NCBI GenBank assembly: GCA_030606565.1
Contig: JAUWGE010000003.1
Span: 1 to 64,000 of the forward strand
Direction: 5' to 3'
From: Candidatus Bipolaricaulota bacterium
Lineage (GTDB): Bacteria; Bipolaricaulota; Bipolaricaulia; UBA7950; UBA9294
DNA: 64,000 bases
This document shows, piece by piece, positions 42,563 through 51,282 of this stretch. Numbering within the stretch: the stretch's first letter is position 1; every line of letters begins with the position of its first letter. Below the pieces are notes generated by a model that saw nothing but the letters and a program-made list of their open reading frames with translations, was not told where the DNA came from and did not search any database. The translations under genes were made by a program, and so were the position numbers.

Positions 42563-42964
42563 ATGAGAAGAATACGGAAGGTCGGTCTCGGACTCTTACT
42601 CCTTTTGGCCTTCGCTGTAGGAGGATGCTTCCTGTTCCCCAACCGTCCGCCGGTAGCGGAGTTTGCGATTGGCTACAACACGGTTGCTGATGAACCGCTC
42701 CTGGTCGTCCTGGACGCCTCGGCCTCTAACGACCCGGATGGCGATGAGATTATCCTCTACATGTGGACCTTCGGCGAGGATGTGGACATCATCACCCCGC
42801 TGGACTTCACAAAAGCGGTTGCCGTACCGATCATCACCGTCAAGTACCCGGTTGAAGGGGAATACACAGTTACCCTCATGGTGAGAGACAAAAGGGGAAA
42901 GAACTCTACGCAAGTCAGCGACCAGGTCTTAGTCCCCAGTGAGGAGCTAGGGCCAACTGTGTAA
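42563..42964 (+). CDS. PKD-domain lipoprotein
   Basis: 133 residues. A lipoprotein signal ends at the lipobox AVGGC (residue ~20), then one PKD domain: LVVLDASASNDPDGDEI, YMWTFG, and a final YPVEGEYTVTLMVRDKRG. PKD domains mediate protein-protein or carbohydrate contacts in surface proteins; alone on a lipoprotein it is likely an adhesion or assembly part. ATG follows GAAGGGGGGGTG. It is followed 57 bases later by another exported protein. Confidence 0.85.
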   Translation: MRRIRKVGLGLLLLLAFAVGGCFLFPNRPPVAEFAIGYNTVADEPLLVVLDASASNDPDGDEIILYMWTFGEDVDIITPLDFTKAVAVPIITVKYPVEGEYTVTLMVRDKRGKNSTQVSDQVLVPSEELGPTV

Positions 42965-43021
42965 GCGAATGGGCCTGACATAAAATAGAGCCTTATTCAC
43001 TGCTTGGAAAGGAGGATCAGC

Positions 43022-44188
43022 ATGCGAAGAATACTGTGGATTGTAGTGGTCGTTGCGCTTTTTATCGGTCTCCCGTTTGCTGGACTGGCAAACGGCGATG
43101 ACTCAAAGAAGCAGATAACGGGGTTTGGCTTCGGAGGGCCGATGATCGGCCTGTTCACCTTGGATCTGGCCGAGATAAACGAGGTACTTGAAAACAATGA
43201 CTATGCCCCACTTGCCGAGCAACTTATCACGTTCGGCGGGGGTGGAGGCGGGGGTGTAATCGGCGGATTCTCGCTTGGAGGAACCGGATGGGGCGGATCG
43301 CTGACTTCTCACCAGGAGGGCAAGAAGGCGGAACTCTCACTTGGATTTGGCGGGATAAACATCGCTTACGTAGTCGGCGGAAATGAGCGCTCGCTTCTGT
43401 CGATCGGTGTAGTCCTCGGTGGCGGTGAAGTTGACCTAAAGCTGCGTGATCATTTTCCGGTAAGTTTCGAGGATGCAGTGGCCAACCCGACCACCACAAC
43501 ACTCAGTCGCGGCTTCTTTGCCGCCGAGCCTTACATCCGCTTTCAGGTGCAACCGCTCATGTGGCTGGGGTTCGAACTCCATCTCGGGTACGTGTTCACC
43601 CTCCCCGGGGAATGGGAAGAGGGAGGCCAGGAGATCTCTGGGCCGTCCCTTAATCTGACGGGCCCATTCGTGGGTATCTCGATCGCCTTCGGGGGAATCG
43701 GAACCGCCGAGGTGGAGGAGATGGTGGAGGACATCCTGGAAGAAGCCCTGGGCGCGACGGAGTTCGACGAGGCTGCCTGTGCCGCCATCAAGGCGTTCTA
43801 CGAAAAACGTTGCCGCGGTGAGCTTGAACCGAGCGCTGAAGGGGAGGCCAACGCCACACTTGTACAGGACACCTTGTTGGCAATGAGTGCTGGGGATCTC
43901 GATACCCTCGCGCCACTCCTTGCTGAGGATGTCTCCTGGGTTTCCCCGGAGGGACTCCTCCCCTGGAGTGGAACATGGGTAGGAAAGGACGCTTTTCTCG
44001 CTGGGCTGGCCGCTGCAAGTAAGATGGAAGCCTCGTTAAAGATCGATCGTGTCTTCACCTCTGAAGATGAAGTCAGTGTAAAGTGGCACCTTAGTCCCGC
44101 AGAGGAAGGCGGAGAAATCGTTTACGGAGTGACTGTTTGCCACTTAGAAAAGGGGAAAATCCTCTCCGGCCGAGATTACGGGAACTGA
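43022..44188 (+). CDS. exported beta-barrel-like protein with C-terminal SnoaL/NTF2-like domain
   Basis: ATG 43022 follows AAGGAGG; the track start at 43004 has none. The 388-residue protein has a signal peptide (cut near GLANG). Residues ~25-240 are glycine-rich beta strands (GFGFGGPMIG, GGGGGGVIGGFSLGG, then FRVQPLMWLGFELHLGYVF-like) suggestive of a membrane barrel or beta-sandwich. Residues ~275-388 look like a SnoaL/DUF4440 domain (TLLAMSAGDLDTLAPLLAEDVSW ... GTWVGKDAFLAGL). A Cys pair (CAAIKAFYEKRC) lies between. This combination is unfamiliar to me. The stop is followed at once by a palindrome. Confidence 0.75.
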   Translation: MRRILWIVVVVALFIGLPFAGLANGDDSKKQITGFGFGGPMIGLFTLDLAEINEVLENNDYAPLAEQLITFGGGGGGGVIGGFSLGGTGWGGSLTSHQEGKKAELSLGFGGINIAYVVGGNERSLLSIGVVLGGGEVDLKLRDHFPVSFEDAVANPTTTTLSRGFFAAEPYIRFQVQPLMWLGFELHLGYVFTLPGEWEEGGQEISGPSLNLTGPFVGISIAFGGIGTAEVEEMVEDILEEALGATEFDEAACAAIKAFYEKRCRGELEPSAEGEANATLVQDTLLAMSAGDLDTLAPLLAEDVSWVSPEGLLPWSGTWVGKDAFLAGLAAASKMEASLKIDRVFTSEDEVSVKWHLSPAEEGGEIVYGVTVCHLEKGKILSGRDYGN

Positions 44189-44193
44189 GAAGA

Positions 44194-44220
44194 AACGTCG
44201 CACACAAGGTGCGACGCTAC
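44194..44220 (+). repeat. compact CGCTAC-type palindrome (empty site)
   Basis: AACGTCGCACAC joined directly to AAGGTGCGACGCTAC; the uninterrupted version of 11079-11163, six bases after the preceding stop. Confidence 0.8.
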
Positions 44221-44285
44221 AGGGGCCTGCCCGTTGGTTCCACAAGACAGACCCTCCGACGTTTAACCGGCAAAGCACATAAGGG

Positions 44286-44765
44286 CTATATCCGCTTCCG
44301 CATAAAGACCTGCGCCCCCAGTCGCTCGAAGCCGAGGCGCCTGTATAGACTGAGGGCCGGATTGTCTTCGGCGACGTCGAGGAGGAGTCCTGTTCTTCCC
44401 CACTCCCGCGCTAGCTCCTCAGATGCGTGGATGAGCGCTCGGGCGATCCCCTGTCCTCGAAAGGCCTCATCCACCGCCAGGTAGAGAAGGTAGAGTGTCT
44501 CCCGCGCCTGCGGGAAGACGAACCTACTTGGATCCTTTTCCATATCTTTGCAAAGGGCGAACCCCACGACCTCGGACTCGACCTCGGCGACGAACCCTGC
44601 CCAGCCCTGAAGACTAATATGCTCCCTTACCCAGGCGGACACATCTTCGGCTTCAATCCCTCGAAAGAGGGTTGTTGAGACCGGCTCGAACAGCTGGCAA
44701 AGCTGTGCTACTGCCTCCGCATCGGAAAGCGTTATCTCTCGGATTTTGTAGCGGTCCTTCATCAT
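44286..44765 (-). CDS. GNAT-family N-acetyltransferase
   Basis: 159 residues with a clear GNAT fold: an N-terminal IREITLSDAEAVAQL, the central VDEAFRGQGIARALI acetyl-CoA loop (R-G-x-G-I/x-A), and LSLYRRLGF near the end, as in RimI-like proteins. The substrate is unknown. It has AGGAGG eleven bases before ATGATG. It is separate from the following operon of the same strand. Confidence 0.88.
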   Translation of the reverse strand: MMKDRYKIREITLSDAEAVAQLCQLFEPVSTTLFRGIEAEDVSAWVREHISLQGWAGFVAEVESEVVGFALCKDMEKDPSRFVFPQARETLYLLYLAVDEAFRGQGIARALIHASEELAREWGRTGLLLDVAEDNPALSLYRRLGFERLGAQVFMRKRI

Positions 44766-44842
44766 GCGCTTCGCAACCTCCTAAACGCCTTTACCAGCCC
44801 AGGGCCCATCACATTAGATAAATAAGCGCCCTACGAAGTCAA

Positions 44843-45376
44843 CTACTTAATGCGCAAAAAGCCTTCATCGACGTAGACAGTAAGGATCTCCCCCATAACG
44901 ATCATGTGGTAGTCGTCCATGTCATAGTATTGCTCCAGAACTTCCGTAGAAGCGAAATCTCCTGCCTCCAGCTGCTTTCTCGCCAGGATAAGGCACTCAT
45001 AGTGAAGAGCACACTCCTCAATGATCGAGGAGCTCACCTCCCTGGCGGCAACTAAGGTCAGTCCGCAAGCTGCAGCCTTGTTAAGATCCCTTCCCGATTC
45101 GGTGCCACAGAAGAGGAGCTCCTCCTTCAATTGCCCAGTCGGAGGGACATTCACTGTGAAGCTGTCAGCGGTGAGCAGGCAGTCATAGGTGTAACGCGAA
45201 CGCCGCACAAGGACTGTGAACACCGGCCGGCTCCAGACGATCCCCACCTCGCCCCAGCCGATCGTCATCGGGTTCGCTTTGCCACTCCTGTCCAACACAA
45301 CCAGGAACACCCCTCCTCCAGCGAGGGCCCGCTTCAAGTGGTCGACATGATCGCTCCAGGTAATCTCTTCCTTCAT
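44843..45376 (-). CDS. flavin reductase/flavoredoxin-like FMN-binding protein
   Basis: 177 residues of the flavin-reductase-like split-barrel family: LVVLDRSGKANPMTIGW near the N-terminus, then SRYTYDCLLTADSFTVNVP and the C-terminal Y-D-M-D-D-Y-H-M-I-V-M-G-E-I strand. These proteins bind FMN and act in electron transfer or flavin reduction. It overlaps the TrmO gene by four bases (ATGA), so the pair is co-translated, though no common pathway is apparent. Confidence 0.85.
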   Translation of the reverse strand: MKEEITWSDHVDHLKRALAGGGVFLVVLDRSGKANPMTIGWGEVGIVWSRPVFTVLVRRSRYTYDCLLTADSFTVNVPPTGQLKEELLFCGTESGRDLNKAAACGLTLVAAREVSSSIIEECALHYECLILARKQLEAGDFASTEVLEQYYDMDDYHMIVMGEILTVYVDEGFLRIK

Positions 45377-45879
45377 TCTCCCCCCTTGCAGCCAGAGAAT
45401 CGGCCGTCAGACAGTGGACGGTCTCCCTCGCGGACCCGCCCAGAGAGCCAGCCGATCCTACCAGCACCCGGATCCTCAAATACAGGGACGTACGGCTTGA
45501 TGTCGAGCAGCGGTGTCCCATCGAGGATGTCGAGATCGACGATGTACAAGGTTGCCCCATCGATTCCCATAAGCCGCACCGTGGAGATTCCGAGCGGATT
45601 TGGCCGCCGCGGTGCCCGCGTGGCGAACAGGCCCCTCTCCCGCTCCTCGAGGTACGGCTTCACCTTGAGAGTATAGCCCCTCGAGCGATGAAAGTGATAG
45701 ATGAGAGTGATATGGCTGAACCCATCAAGATCTGCAAGGCTCTCTGCGTACTCGGGGAAGACCTCCACCGTCCCTTCAATCCCCCGGCCGAAACGAGGTT
45801 GAATCGGAACCCCGCTGAGTTCAGTGAACGGTGAGTGGATGATCCCAATCGGTCGATAGAGAATCGGTTCGGCCTTCAT
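45373..45879 (-). CDS. trmO: TrmO-type tRNA methyltransferase
   Basis: 168 residues, short for the family, matching the N-terminal catalytic beta-barrel of TrmO/TsaA: IGIIHSPF, the ATRAPRRPNPLGIS SAM-binding segment, LDILDGTPLLDIKPYVP. TrmO N6-methylates the t6A37 base of tRNA-Thr. The C-terminal helical extension of E. coli TrmO is lacking, as in many archaeal and bacterial short forms. Confidence 0.87.
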   Translation of the reverse strand: MKAEPILYRPIGIIHSPFTELSGVPIQPRFGRGIEGTVEVFPEYAESLADLDGFSHITLIYHFHRSRGYTLKVKPYLEERERGLFATRAPRRPNPLGISTVRLMGIDGATLYIVDLDILDGTPLLDIKPYVPVFEDPGAGRIGWLSGRVREGDRPLSDGRFSGCKGGE

Positions 45880-45987
45880 CTTGACGCCATCATATCACAT
45901 ATGTGGACAACAGTAGGTAATCACAACCTTCAGCTCTCAGCCATCAGCGCATCCCCCCATAGCGTCGGATTCAGGTCCAGCGTTCGT

Positions 45988-46422
45988 TTATACCTCGTCG
46001 TCCTTGCGTCTGGTGTAGTAGCGAACATCAGGATAGTAACGATAACCGAGGTGTTCGAAGACCGTCCTGGAGTCGTTGTTCCAATCCTCGATTAGACAGG
46101 CGACGATCTCAATGCCCATCCCGGAGAGTCGCCCCTCAACTGCTGCAACTAAAGCAGCGGCGATACCTTGACGTCGATACCTTGGGGAGACGGCGAGCCG
46201 GTTGATCCACCCCTTGCGCCCGTCGTGTGTCCCAAGGACCGCACCGACGATGTGCCTCTCGATCTCAGCGACAAGGAAGATCGAGCACGGGCCCGCGACC
46301 TCGCGGGCGATTCGCTCCCGCTGATCACGCCCGTTCGGCCTGTAAGGAAGACCAGCCTCCTTCCACAACGCAACAAGCGCATCATAATCGTTGACCGTCA
46401 ACTCACGAATTAAGAACATCAC
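45988..46422 (-). CDS. GNAT-family N-acetyltransferase
   Basis: 144 residues: IRELTVNDYDALVALWKEAGL, then INRLAVSPRYRRQGIAAAL (acetyl-CoA loop) and an EHLGYR C-terminal helix. A different branch of the family from 44286..44765. Substrate unknown. Upstream of the TrmO operon on the same strand but 108 bases away; that gap contains CAGCTCTCAGCCATCAGC, akin to the centre of the 9590-9956 repeats. Confidence 0.85.
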   Translation of the reverse strand: MMFLIRELTVNDYDALVALWKEAGLPYRPNGRDQRERIAREVAGPCSIFLVAEIERHIVGAVLGTHDGRKGWINRLAVSPRYRRQGIAAALVAAVEGRLSGMGIEIVACLIEDWNNDSRTVFEHLGYRYYPDVRYYTRRKDDEV

Positions 46423-46527
46423 TTACTCTCTTCCCCAAAAGAAATAACAAAGATTACGATGATAGACCGCTATAACCAAGGTCAAGTAGCATCTTGCATA
46501 CACTCTTCACTTTTCAACCGATTTCTA

Positions 46528-46536
46528 TGATATAAT
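46528..46536 (+). promoter_or_regulatory. extended -10 of the diguanylate cyclase gene
   Basis: TG-A-TATAAT (46528-46536); no clear -35. The leader to 46672 (~130 bases) holds repeated GAGTAAC and nothing else notable. Confidence 0.5.
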
Positions 46537-46672
46537 ACCTTGAGACAATGCGTGACGGCAATTATGGAAGTCGTAAAGACTCTACAGCGTTTACACGAAA
46601 AAGCGGACTAAAGGATATACTAAGAAAAGGACGGCGAGTAACCGAGTAACAAGGTAAGCAGTAAGCTTAGTG

Positions 46673-48523
46673 ATGCGAAAGAAAACAGCGGATGAAGGAA
46701 GGCAAGATAAAGGGATGAATGACCAATTGAAACAGGAACTGGAATGGCTGCGTCAGCGCGTAGCAGAACTCGAGCAAGCCAAGAACGAGTGGGAGCAAGT
46801 GAAGGAAGCGCTGCGGGAGAGCGAGGAACGACTCCGGACTATCTACGAGACGGCCCAAGACTCCATTTTCATCAAGGATCGCACTCTAAAATACACCCGG
46901 GTTAACCCGGCCATGGAGAAGCTTTTTGGCCTCCCTGCATCAAAACTGGTCGGACTGACGGATGACGACCTTTTCGGGAAGGAAGCGGGGGCGCACATCA
47001 GGGAGATGGATTCTAGGGTCCTTAAAGGCGAGATCGTCGAGGAGGAACACACCAAGCCCGTGAAAGGAGTTCCGACCACGTTCCACATCATCAAGGTGCC
47101 GATGCGCGACAATTCCGGTGAGATCATCGGACTCTGTGGAATTGCACGAGACATCACCGTGCGCAAGCGGGCGGAGGAGGCGCTGCGTGAGAGCGAAAAC
47201 CGCTACCGCAACATCTTCGAGTCCACTACTGATGCGCTGCTTATCTTCAATCTGGATGGAGTCATCGTTGCAGCGAACCCCACCGCCTACAAAATGTACG
47301 GCTACCAAGAGGATGAACTAATCGGCCTTCACGCCAAAAAGATCGTACATCCGGGTTACTTTCATGGTTTCTCTAACTTTAGACGGAACGTCAACGAGCA
47401 CGGCCGCTTCTACATTGATTCTATCAACCTCCGCAAGGATGGAACCCCGTTCCACATCGATATGCATGGAACCAGCTTTACTTATCACGGCAAGCAACAC
47501 CTCCTGTCCGTTATTCGCGATGTCACAGAGCGAGTGAAAGCTGAAAATGCACTGCGAGACTCGAAATTGAAGATAGAAAACCTGCATAAGACAGCTCGAC
47601 TCCTGGAAGCATGCGATAGCGAGGAGGAGGTCTATCGATTGACGGTGAAGGCAGCGGAAGAGATCCTCGAGTTGTCCATGTGTACACTGGATGTCGTGGA
47701 AGGGGACAAGTTGGTAGTTAAGGCAACTTCATCCAACTTACCCGCTGAAGCGAGCAAGTCCATTGACCTGGATATAGGGTTAGCCGGGAAGACCTATCGT
47801 ACCGGAAAGACCACCGTCTTTGGCCGCATGGACGAAGTCCCCGGAGCCAGGCCCACACGGGAAGACTTCAAGTCGGGGATCAGCGCTCCCATCGGCGGTA
47901 TCGGGGTGTTCCAGGTGGTATCTACAAAGCAGGATGCTTTCACCGAAGAGGATGCGCGTTTGCTTGAGCTTCTGCTCGGACATACTGCAGAAGCGGTCAA
48001 AAGGATCTGCCTCCAGAACAAGCTCAAGGAGCAGGCCATCCGTGATCCTATGACCGGCGTCTATAATCGTTACTATCTCAACGAGTTGCTTGCACAAGAG
48101 AGTGCTCGCTCCAAGCGGTATGACTGTCCCATCGCCTTCTTAATGATTGACATCGACCGGTTCAAGGAGATCAACGATCGATTTGGGCATCAAATGGGGG
48201 ACCGCGTACTGCGGGAAACAGCCAAACTTCTAGAGGAACAGGTGCGTGACTCGGACATTGTAGTCCGCTACGGAGGAGATGAGTTCTTAATCATTCTCCC
48301 TGAGACCATCAATGAGATAGACGCACTAAAGGAGCGCATCCACAAGGAAGCCGCCTGCCACCGTGAGGTTCTTAAAACGCTGGGCTTTCCGATAACGCTG
48401 TCCATCGGCAGTGCGCATTGGAACCCTGGCGACTCGGACGCTTTGGAAGCAATTCTAGCAGAAGCCGACCGGCGAATGTACAAGGCTAAACGGCGGCAAG
48501 AACAGGGGAATCAGTTAAGATAA
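46673..48523 (+). CDS. PAS-PAS-GAF-GGDEF diguanylate cyclase
   Basis: 616 residues. Residues ~10-45 form a coiled coil, 48-170 the first PAS domain with PAC ending (GIARDITVRKRAEE), 172-290 the second (VIRDVTERVKAEN), ~300-440 a GAF domain, and ~455-612 the GGDEF domain. The catalytic YGGDEFL is intact, with RDSD five residues before it as the RxxD product-inhibition site, so it should make c-di-GMP from two GTP and be feedback-regulated. No membrane segment: a cytoplasmic sensor. It is a candidate source of the signal for the riboswitch at 14316. No good Shine-Dalgarno at ATG 46673. Confidence 0.92.
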   Translation: MRKKTADEGRQDKGMNDQLKQELEWLRQRVAELEQAKNEWEQVKEALRESEERLRTIYETAQDSIFIKDRTLKYTRVNPAMEKLFGLPASKLVGLTDDDLFGKEAGAHIREMDSRVLKGEIVEEEHTKPVKGVPTTFHIIKVPMRDNSGEIIGLCGIARDITVRKRAEEALRESENRYRNIFESTTDALLIFNLDGVIVAANPTAYKMYGYQEDELIGLHAKKIVHPGYFHGFSNFRRNVNEHGRFYIDSINLRKDGTPFHIDMHGTSFTYHGKQHLLSVIRDVTERVKAENALRDSKLKIENLHKTARLLEACDSEEEVYRLTVKAAEEILELSMCTLDVVEGDKLVVKATSSNLPAEASKSIDLDIGLAGKTYRTGKTTVFGRMDEVPGARPTREDFKSGISAPIGGIGVFQVVSTKQDAFTEEDARLLELLLGHTAEAVKRICLQNKLKEQAIRDPMTGVYNRYYLNELLAQESARSKRYDCPIAFLMIDIDRFKEINDRFGHQMGDRVLRETAKLLEEQVRDSDIVVRYGGDEFLIILPETINEIDALKERIHKEAACHREVLKTLGFPITLSIGSAHWNPGDSDALEAILAEADRRMYKAKRRQEQGNQLR

Positions 48524-48552
48524 GCGTCTATCAGGTTGGCTGAAGCGGACAC

Positions 48553-49887
48553 TCATCCCACACCATCATCTGCCTCCGGGGAGGAAAGCGAACGTGTTCG
48601 CCGGTTCACCGGACTTAGCTCCGGCAGGTCCTTGGTCGACGCGTTCAGCTCTTTGAATCGCCTCGCCGAAGGAAGGAGCCGCAGCTCCAAGGACCCGACC
48701 GCGTTGTCGTACGCCTCGACCGCCTGTTCCAGACCCTTTCCCGTCTTCTGGAACAGATCGAGGAACTTGATCACGCGTTCGTAAAGCTCCTGTCCCTGTT
48801 TAGCAATCTCACGTACGTTCTCGGTGATCTGCTGCTGCTGCCAGCCGTAGGCAACGGCTCGCAATAGGGCGAGCAGGGTAAGGGGTGTGGTGATAAGGAC
48901 GTGTTTTCCCACCCCGAACTCCAACAGATCCGGATCCTGCTCGAAGGCGGCGGAGAGGCAGGCCTCGCTCGGTACGAACATGATCACCATTTCCGGAGCC
49001 CGCTCAAACTGATCCCAGTACTGTTTGCGCCCGAGCTCTTGGATCCGATTGCGCATCGCTTGGGCGTGGGCCACAAGCTTTGCCCGCTGTTCCTTCTCGT
49101 CGGCTTCGATCGCGGCGAGATAGGCCGTCATGGGGGTCTTTGCGTCCACTGGCAGGATCCCCTGGTTGGGGAGGTGAACGATCACGTCGGGACGCCCCTC
49201 GTCTGTGGTCACCTGTTCGTCAAAGTCTACATGGGAGGTCATCCCCGCCAGTTCCAGCACCCGGCGCAGTTGAAGCTCGCCCCAACGACCACGCACTGTG
49301 GGGGACTTGAGTGCCTGCGCGAGGGTGACGGTGGTGTCGCGAAGTTGAGTCTGGGCCTGACCGAGTTGGCCTAAGTGCTTCTCTAAACTTTGGTATGCAC
49401 CCTCTCGTTTTTGCTCAAGTTCTCGCACCTGCTTGTCCATAGCCTCCAATGTCTTTCCGAGAGGCTGGACAAGGTTTTTTAGCTCCTCCTTGTGAGTGCC
49501 CCAGTCACCCCGAACCTGAGTGAGAAGTGAGGTTAGCTGGTCACGAGCGCGCTTGAGGAACTGGTCGGCGTTTGACGCAAGCGCCTGGCTAGCAAGAGCC
49601 TCGAACGCCTCGCGTAACTTCTCCTGGGCTCCCTCGACCCACTGCAGCTTCTCTTTATTGGCCTTGCGTTCCTCTTCTAGTCGAGCGATCTGAACCTTGA
49701 GTTGCTCGTTCTCACCGCGTAGGGAATCGGTCTCCTGAAGTGACTTCTCAGTAGCGACGAGGCGCTCTTTCTGGGTTTTAAGCTCGGCTTGCATGACCGC
49801 CGTGCGCTCACTCCACCGCAGTCGTGCAATGAGGAACCCCACGACCACACCCAGTACCAGACCCACAGCTAACCCAACCCACTGCAT
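48553..49887 (-). CDS. rmuC: RmuC family DNA recombination protein
   Basis: 444 residues: an N-terminal transmembrane helix (residues 3-22), a long coiled coil (~28-180), and the conserved RmuC domain with SPTVRGRWGELQLRRVLELAGM, PDVIVHLPNQGILPVDAKTP and KHVLITTPLTLLALLRAVAYGW. RmuC has a restriction-endonuclease-like core and limits DNA inversions between short inverted repeats in E. coli; that is notable in a genome so rich in palindromes. Convergent with the GGDEF gene, 29 bases apart. Confidence 0.94.
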   Translation of the reverse strand: MQWVGLAVGLVLGVVVGFLIARLRWSERTAVMQAELKTQKERLVATEKSLQETDSLRGENEQLKVQIARLEEERKANKEKLQWVEGAQEKLREAFEALASQALASNADQFLKRARDQLTSLLTQVRGDWGTHKEELKNLVQPLGKTLEAMDKQVRELEQKREGAYQSLEKHLGQLGQAQTQLRDTTVTLAQALKSPTVRGRWGELQLRRVLELAGMTSHVDFDEQVTTDEGRPDVIVHLPNQGILPVDAKTPMTAYLAAIEADEKEQRAKLVAHAQAMRNRIQELGRKQYWDQFERAPEMVIMFVPSEACLSAAFEQDPDLLEFGVGKHVLITTPLTLLALLRAVAYGWQQQQITENVREIAKQGQELYERVIKFLDLFQKTGKGLEQAVEAYDNAVGSLELRLLPSARRFKELNASTKDLPELSPVNRRTRSLSSPEADDGVG

Positions 49888-49996
49888 CGGTCAAACCTCC
49901 TCTCTCATACTATCACGGTTGCCGCTTGTGCGCTACGCCTGGTTGGTCATTCCTTGTTCATCGGGGAAGAGCAGGATCACTGTTACAACACTAAGA

Positions 49997-50545
49997 TCAG
50001 GCTGGATGGGAAACAGGGGCATCTGGCTCAACGGAAAGGATCTCATGGTGCGTGATGGAGAAGGTCTTAACCACTGCATCAACGAACGAAGAACGGATGA
50101 GAAGGATAGGGAGGGCTCTTGAGTGAAGGAGAGCACGCAAGGCTGGGGCATACCCCCTGCCAGAGAGCTCCAGGCGACCTACCTCATCGACGAACACGGC
50201 CTGAGCTATCCTAGACGCGCGCGCGATCGCACTGCGAGCAAATGCAAGTCCCTGTTCCGAGATGAAGTACTTCCCCACTGTTACCCCGGGGGGATTAAGA
50301 GAGGCGAATGGCTGCTCTACCCCACTTGCCAGATCGCGGACCGTATAGCCGATCGTCTTTCCCCCTCGAACAACCCGCGGAGAAAGGATTCCCCCAACCG
50401 TAAATCCTCTTGCCGTAAGAGCCGCCGCGAGCCGTTCGCCCGTACGCGTTTTACCGGCGCCGATCCCGCCGCTTAAAATGACGCAGGATTTCTTCCTTTT
50501 CTCCTCTAGATGAACCAGGAGGCGAGGAAGAAGATCACTAGGCAT
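49997..50545 (-). CDS. THEP1-type nucleoside-triphosphatase
   Basis: ATG 50545 gives a 182-residue protein (the track start extends into the previous gene). It has VILSGGIGAGKTRTGERLA (P-loop) and VFVDEVGRLELSGRGY (Walker B with D-E-V-G-x-L-E-L), typical of THEP1/NTPase_1 and DUF2478 proteins. These hydrolyse NTPs with broad specificity, biological role unclear; related proteins occur next to molybdenum cofactor and transporter genes. It overlaps the end of the membrane protein gene by 40 bases, so translation is coupled. Confidence 0.85.
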   Translation of the reverse strand: MPSDLLPRLLVHLEEKRKKSCVILSGGIGAGKTRTGERLAAALTARGFTVGGILSPRVVRGGKTIGYTVRDLASGVEQPFASLNPPGVTVGKYFISEQGLAFARSAIARASRIAQAVFVDEVGRLELSGRGYAPALRALLHSRALPILLIRSSFVDAVVKTFSITHHEILSVEPDAPVSHPA

Positions 50546-51216
50546 AGAGCAGTTCCCGCTAGAAGGAATGCAGGGCGATAGGATATCCGTGTTCGTAGCG
50601 GGGCAAATCCCACTGCAAGCGCGGCGATCCCGGCGGCTAATGCCGAGTAGGGAATAGAAACGCTCAGAAAATGCCCGATGCCACCCGCGGAGAGAACCCA
50701 GTAGGGAAACTTCGTCCCTAACTCCTGGAGGACCACCAAAGGGGGATAAAGCCACAGGCCAGGACCACGGACCATCCCGACATGCAAGAGCGATTGCAAA
50801 ACGCCGGCACTCGCTCCAACGAGACCGAAGCGAAGCGGTACACCCAGAGGTAAACGATAAATGACAACGGCGAAGAGCGCGACCGCAGCCCCTTGTGCAA
50901 GGATAGAGAAGACGGGGTTAAGCACTGCTGGAGCGCAGACAGGAAGAGCAAACACGACCGCTGAGAACAGCTTAAGCGGCGCAGCGATCAAAGCCATCCC
51001 CAAAGGGACCCAGGGCCTCCCAGTACGGCGGACAGCAAAGGCCATCAACCCCATCGCCAACGCGATCATGATCTTCCCTGGATAGGTTGGAGGAAGAATA
51101 CTGTGAAGCAGCCCACCTAAAAGCGCCTCTACCGCGCCCCACAACGCACCGAACCAAAGGATAGTAAGCAAAACGATCCCGACCTTGCTTCTCTTCGTTG
51201 ACACTCTTCTCATCAC
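50506..51216 (-). CDS. multi-pass membrane protein (six or so TM helices)
   Basis: 236 residues dominated by hydrophobic helices at about 12-34, 46-62, 70-92, 95-118, 125-150, 170-200 and 212-234. The layout resembles ECF-type substrate-binding (S) components or core energy-coupling proteins, and its coupling to a P-loop NTPase would suit that, but no family motif is recognised. ECF ATPases carry Q-loops and signature motifs that the THEP1-like partner lacks, so this is only a possibility. Confidence 0.7.
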   Translation of the reverse strand: MMRRVSTKRSKVGIVLLTILWFGALWGAVEALLGGLLHSILPPTYPGKIMIALAMGLMAFAVRRTGRPWVPLGMALIAAPLKLFSAVVFALPVCAPAVLNPVFSILAQGAAVALFAVVIYRLPLGVPLRFGLVGASAGVLQSLLHVGMVRGPGLWLYPPLVVLQELGTKFPYWVLSAGGIGHFLSVSIPYSALAAGIAALAVGFAPLRTRISYRPAFLLAGTALCLVIFFLASWFI

Positions 51217-51282
51217 CTATCACCTCGCAAGAGTCTCGTCCCATCGAGCATAGTCGGTGGAGTAGTGTCGCGCAAGTCGCTC

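Noticed and set aside
48553-49374. Plus-strand ORFs 48536..48784 and 48901..49374
   Set aside because: Shadows of the rmuC gene on the opposite strand.
50506-51216. Definite ECF transporter S component
   Set aside because: Helix count fits, but no family motif is visible and the adjoining NTPase lacks ABC signature motifs.
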